Source: CAWUJK01 sp964586815
Lineage (GTDB): Bacteria; Patescibacteriota; Gracilibacteria; BD1-5; UBA6164
DNA: 7,714 bases
Direction: 5' to 3'
Assembly (NCBI GenBank): GCA_964586815.1
Contig: CAZPIB010000044.1
Span: forward strand, 1 to 7,714
Shown here one piece after another: positions 6,855 to 7,714 of this stretch (the stretch's first letter is position 1; every line of letters starts with the position of its first letter). A model generated the notes under the pieces. It was not told the DNA's origin. It saw only the letters and a list, made by a program, of their open reading frames with translations, and made no database searches. Made by a program: the position numbers and the translations under genes.

Positions 6855-7646
6855 TCTTTTAGTATAAAATTCTCCAAAAGTCATATTATTTTTGTATAAA
6901 TATGTAGCAAAATCTTTTCAAAGATACCTCCAATGCCAAGGCTCAATTTCATATCAATCAATTTCTACTCCTCTTTGATAAGTATTATGAAAACCATATT
7001 TATGAGCATTTTGCTTAAACCAAGAAAAATATTTAGTTAATTTCTCATCATTTTTCCATTTTGCTTCTGAACTAGCTGAATAAATATCAATTGCTAGACC
7101 AGATTGGTGTTCACTATACCCTGCTTTTGCACAAAGATTATCTGGACAACCTCTATCTTTTATTCATTGCTGATGATTAAAACTCCTATAACCAGAAACA
7201 ATAACTAATTTAGTTTGTATATCATTATAAAAATGTTTTGCTAATTTATCTAATGCTTCTTTAGTTTCTTCTCTAACTTTTATACTTCCCCATCTAGAGT
7301 CAATAATATATTCTCCAGAAATAGGAACTAAGTTTTTTGGAATATATCAAATATTACAAAAACTTATCTTATTACTAACAAATTTATGAAGAGAGTCATC
7401 ACTCATTAAATCTATATTACTCAAAAATAATTCATATTCTAATCACTCTATTTCAGTATTTAATACTTTTATTATATTATTTTTTTCTTCTACGGATTGA
7501 TTTAAGTTATTTATTTTGAACTCATGTTGAGATTCTATAAATTTATAAGACAATATTAATATAATTAAAATTATTACAAATAATATTATTTGTAATATAT
7601 TTTTAATTATATTAATATTGTTATTTAGTATTTTTTTTAAGTTCAT
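6846..7646 (-). CDS. Membrane-anchored D-alanyl-D-alanine carboxypeptidase, VanY/peptidase M15B family
   Basis: 266 residues with five TGA glycines (first at codon 68, bases 7445-7443). The family are zinc peptidases that remove the terminal D-Ala from peptidoglycan stem peptides outside the membrane. A short Lys/Asn-rich start precedes one membrane helix (about 16-34), then a coiled-coil-like stretch (about 38-75) and the catalytic domain (about 100-266). Zinc ligands are His180 and Asp187 in SEHQSGLAIDI and His238 in EPWHWRYLG; Glu235 is the likely catalytic base and Arg154 in SGYRSFNHQQ the substrate-binding Arg. The H-x6-D and E-x2-H spacings match VanX/VanY. Cys167 and Cys172 could form a disulfide outside the cell. 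It lies alone on the minus strand facing a sortase operon, so normal wall maturation or remodelling is more likely than vancomycin resistance: no vanHAX genes are seen. Confidence 0.94.
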
Positions 7647-7682
7647 ATTTTTTATTTAAAATTAAATTTTTTGGCTTTTTTT

Positions 7683-7711
7683 ATTATTTTTGAATATTTT
7701 AAAAATGCTAA
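7683..7711 (-). promoter_or_regulatory. Tentative promoter of the carboxypeptidase gene
   Basis: On the minus strand, TTAGCA (7711-7706), a 17-base spacer and AATAAT (7688-7683), about 36 bases before the ATG. The match is moderate and the window ends three bases further on, so a better promoter could lie outside. Confidence 0.3.
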
Positions 7712-7714
7712 ATC

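Noticed and set aside
2..7646. TGA read as Trp (Mycoplasma-type code 4) or as selenocysteine
   Set aside because: TGA aligns to Gly in RHG, GHSG, GTGIVH and YGAD. Conserved Trp positions use TGG. There are too many sites for selenocysteine, and no SECIS-like context was sought or needed.
6846..7646. VanY-like gene as a vancomycin-resistance determinant
   Set aside because: No vanH, vanA, vanX or two-component genes are in the window, and the family is common in ordinary wall metabolism.
1..7714. CRISPR array, tRNA, rRNA, transposase gene or prophage
   Set aside because: No regularly spaced direct repeats, cloverleaf-like segments or transposase/integrase motifs were seen on either strand.

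Overview
The window is about 7.7 kb of very AT-rich bacterial DNA that makes sense only if UGA encodes glycine. Read with the standard code, almost every gene is chopped by in-frame TGA. Read with TGA as Gly, six of the seven genes become intact, family-typical proteins; the seventh (6532-6801) has no TGA and is intact either way. TGA falls on invariant glycines, such as the RHG and GHSG motifs of a histidine phosphatase, the GTGIVH motif of IleRS and the residue after the catalytic Arg of AhpC. This is translation table 25 (Gracilibacteria and Absconditabacteria/SR1), or the related Absconditabacteria table 37. CG dinucleotides are almost absent (five by hand scan) and no gene contains a CGN arginine codon, which fits these lineages but leaves tables 25 and 37 unresolved.

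Layout. Bases 2-3106 (+) hold isoleucyl-tRNA synthetase, cut by the window edge at its HIGH motif. Two palindromic repeat elements are translated in frame within it: a 29-bp near-perfect palindrome (1373-1401) and a REPIN-like pair of inverted REP hairpins (1970-2028). A TTAA-loop terminator separates it from ahpC (3764-3153, -), a typical 2-Cys peroxiredoxin. The ahpC promoter overlaps a perfect 19-bp inverted repeat, a probable operator or leader hairpin. Divergent from ahpC is a lysine-rich unknown protein (3990-4670, +) with a possible helix-turn-helix, followed by a histidine-phosphatase (phosphoglycerate mutase-like) gene (4790-5386, +) with its own promoter and terminator.

The last third concerns the cell envelope. 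A membrane-anchored sortase (5542-6525, +) is followed after 6 bp by a small single-pass membrane protein (6532-6801, +). Converging on them is a membrane-anchored VanY-type D,D-carboxypeptidase (7646-6846, -). A shared hairpin terminator lies between them. Sortase attaches surface proteins to the wall and the carboxypeptidase trims peptidoglycan stems, so this block is likely a wall-remodelling neighbourhood of a monoderm, probably host-associated, CPR-type cell.

No tRNA, rRNA, CRISPR array or transposase gene was found, and no gene-free stretch exceeds 300 bases. Start codons lack Shine-Dalgarno sequences and sit behind A-rich leaders.
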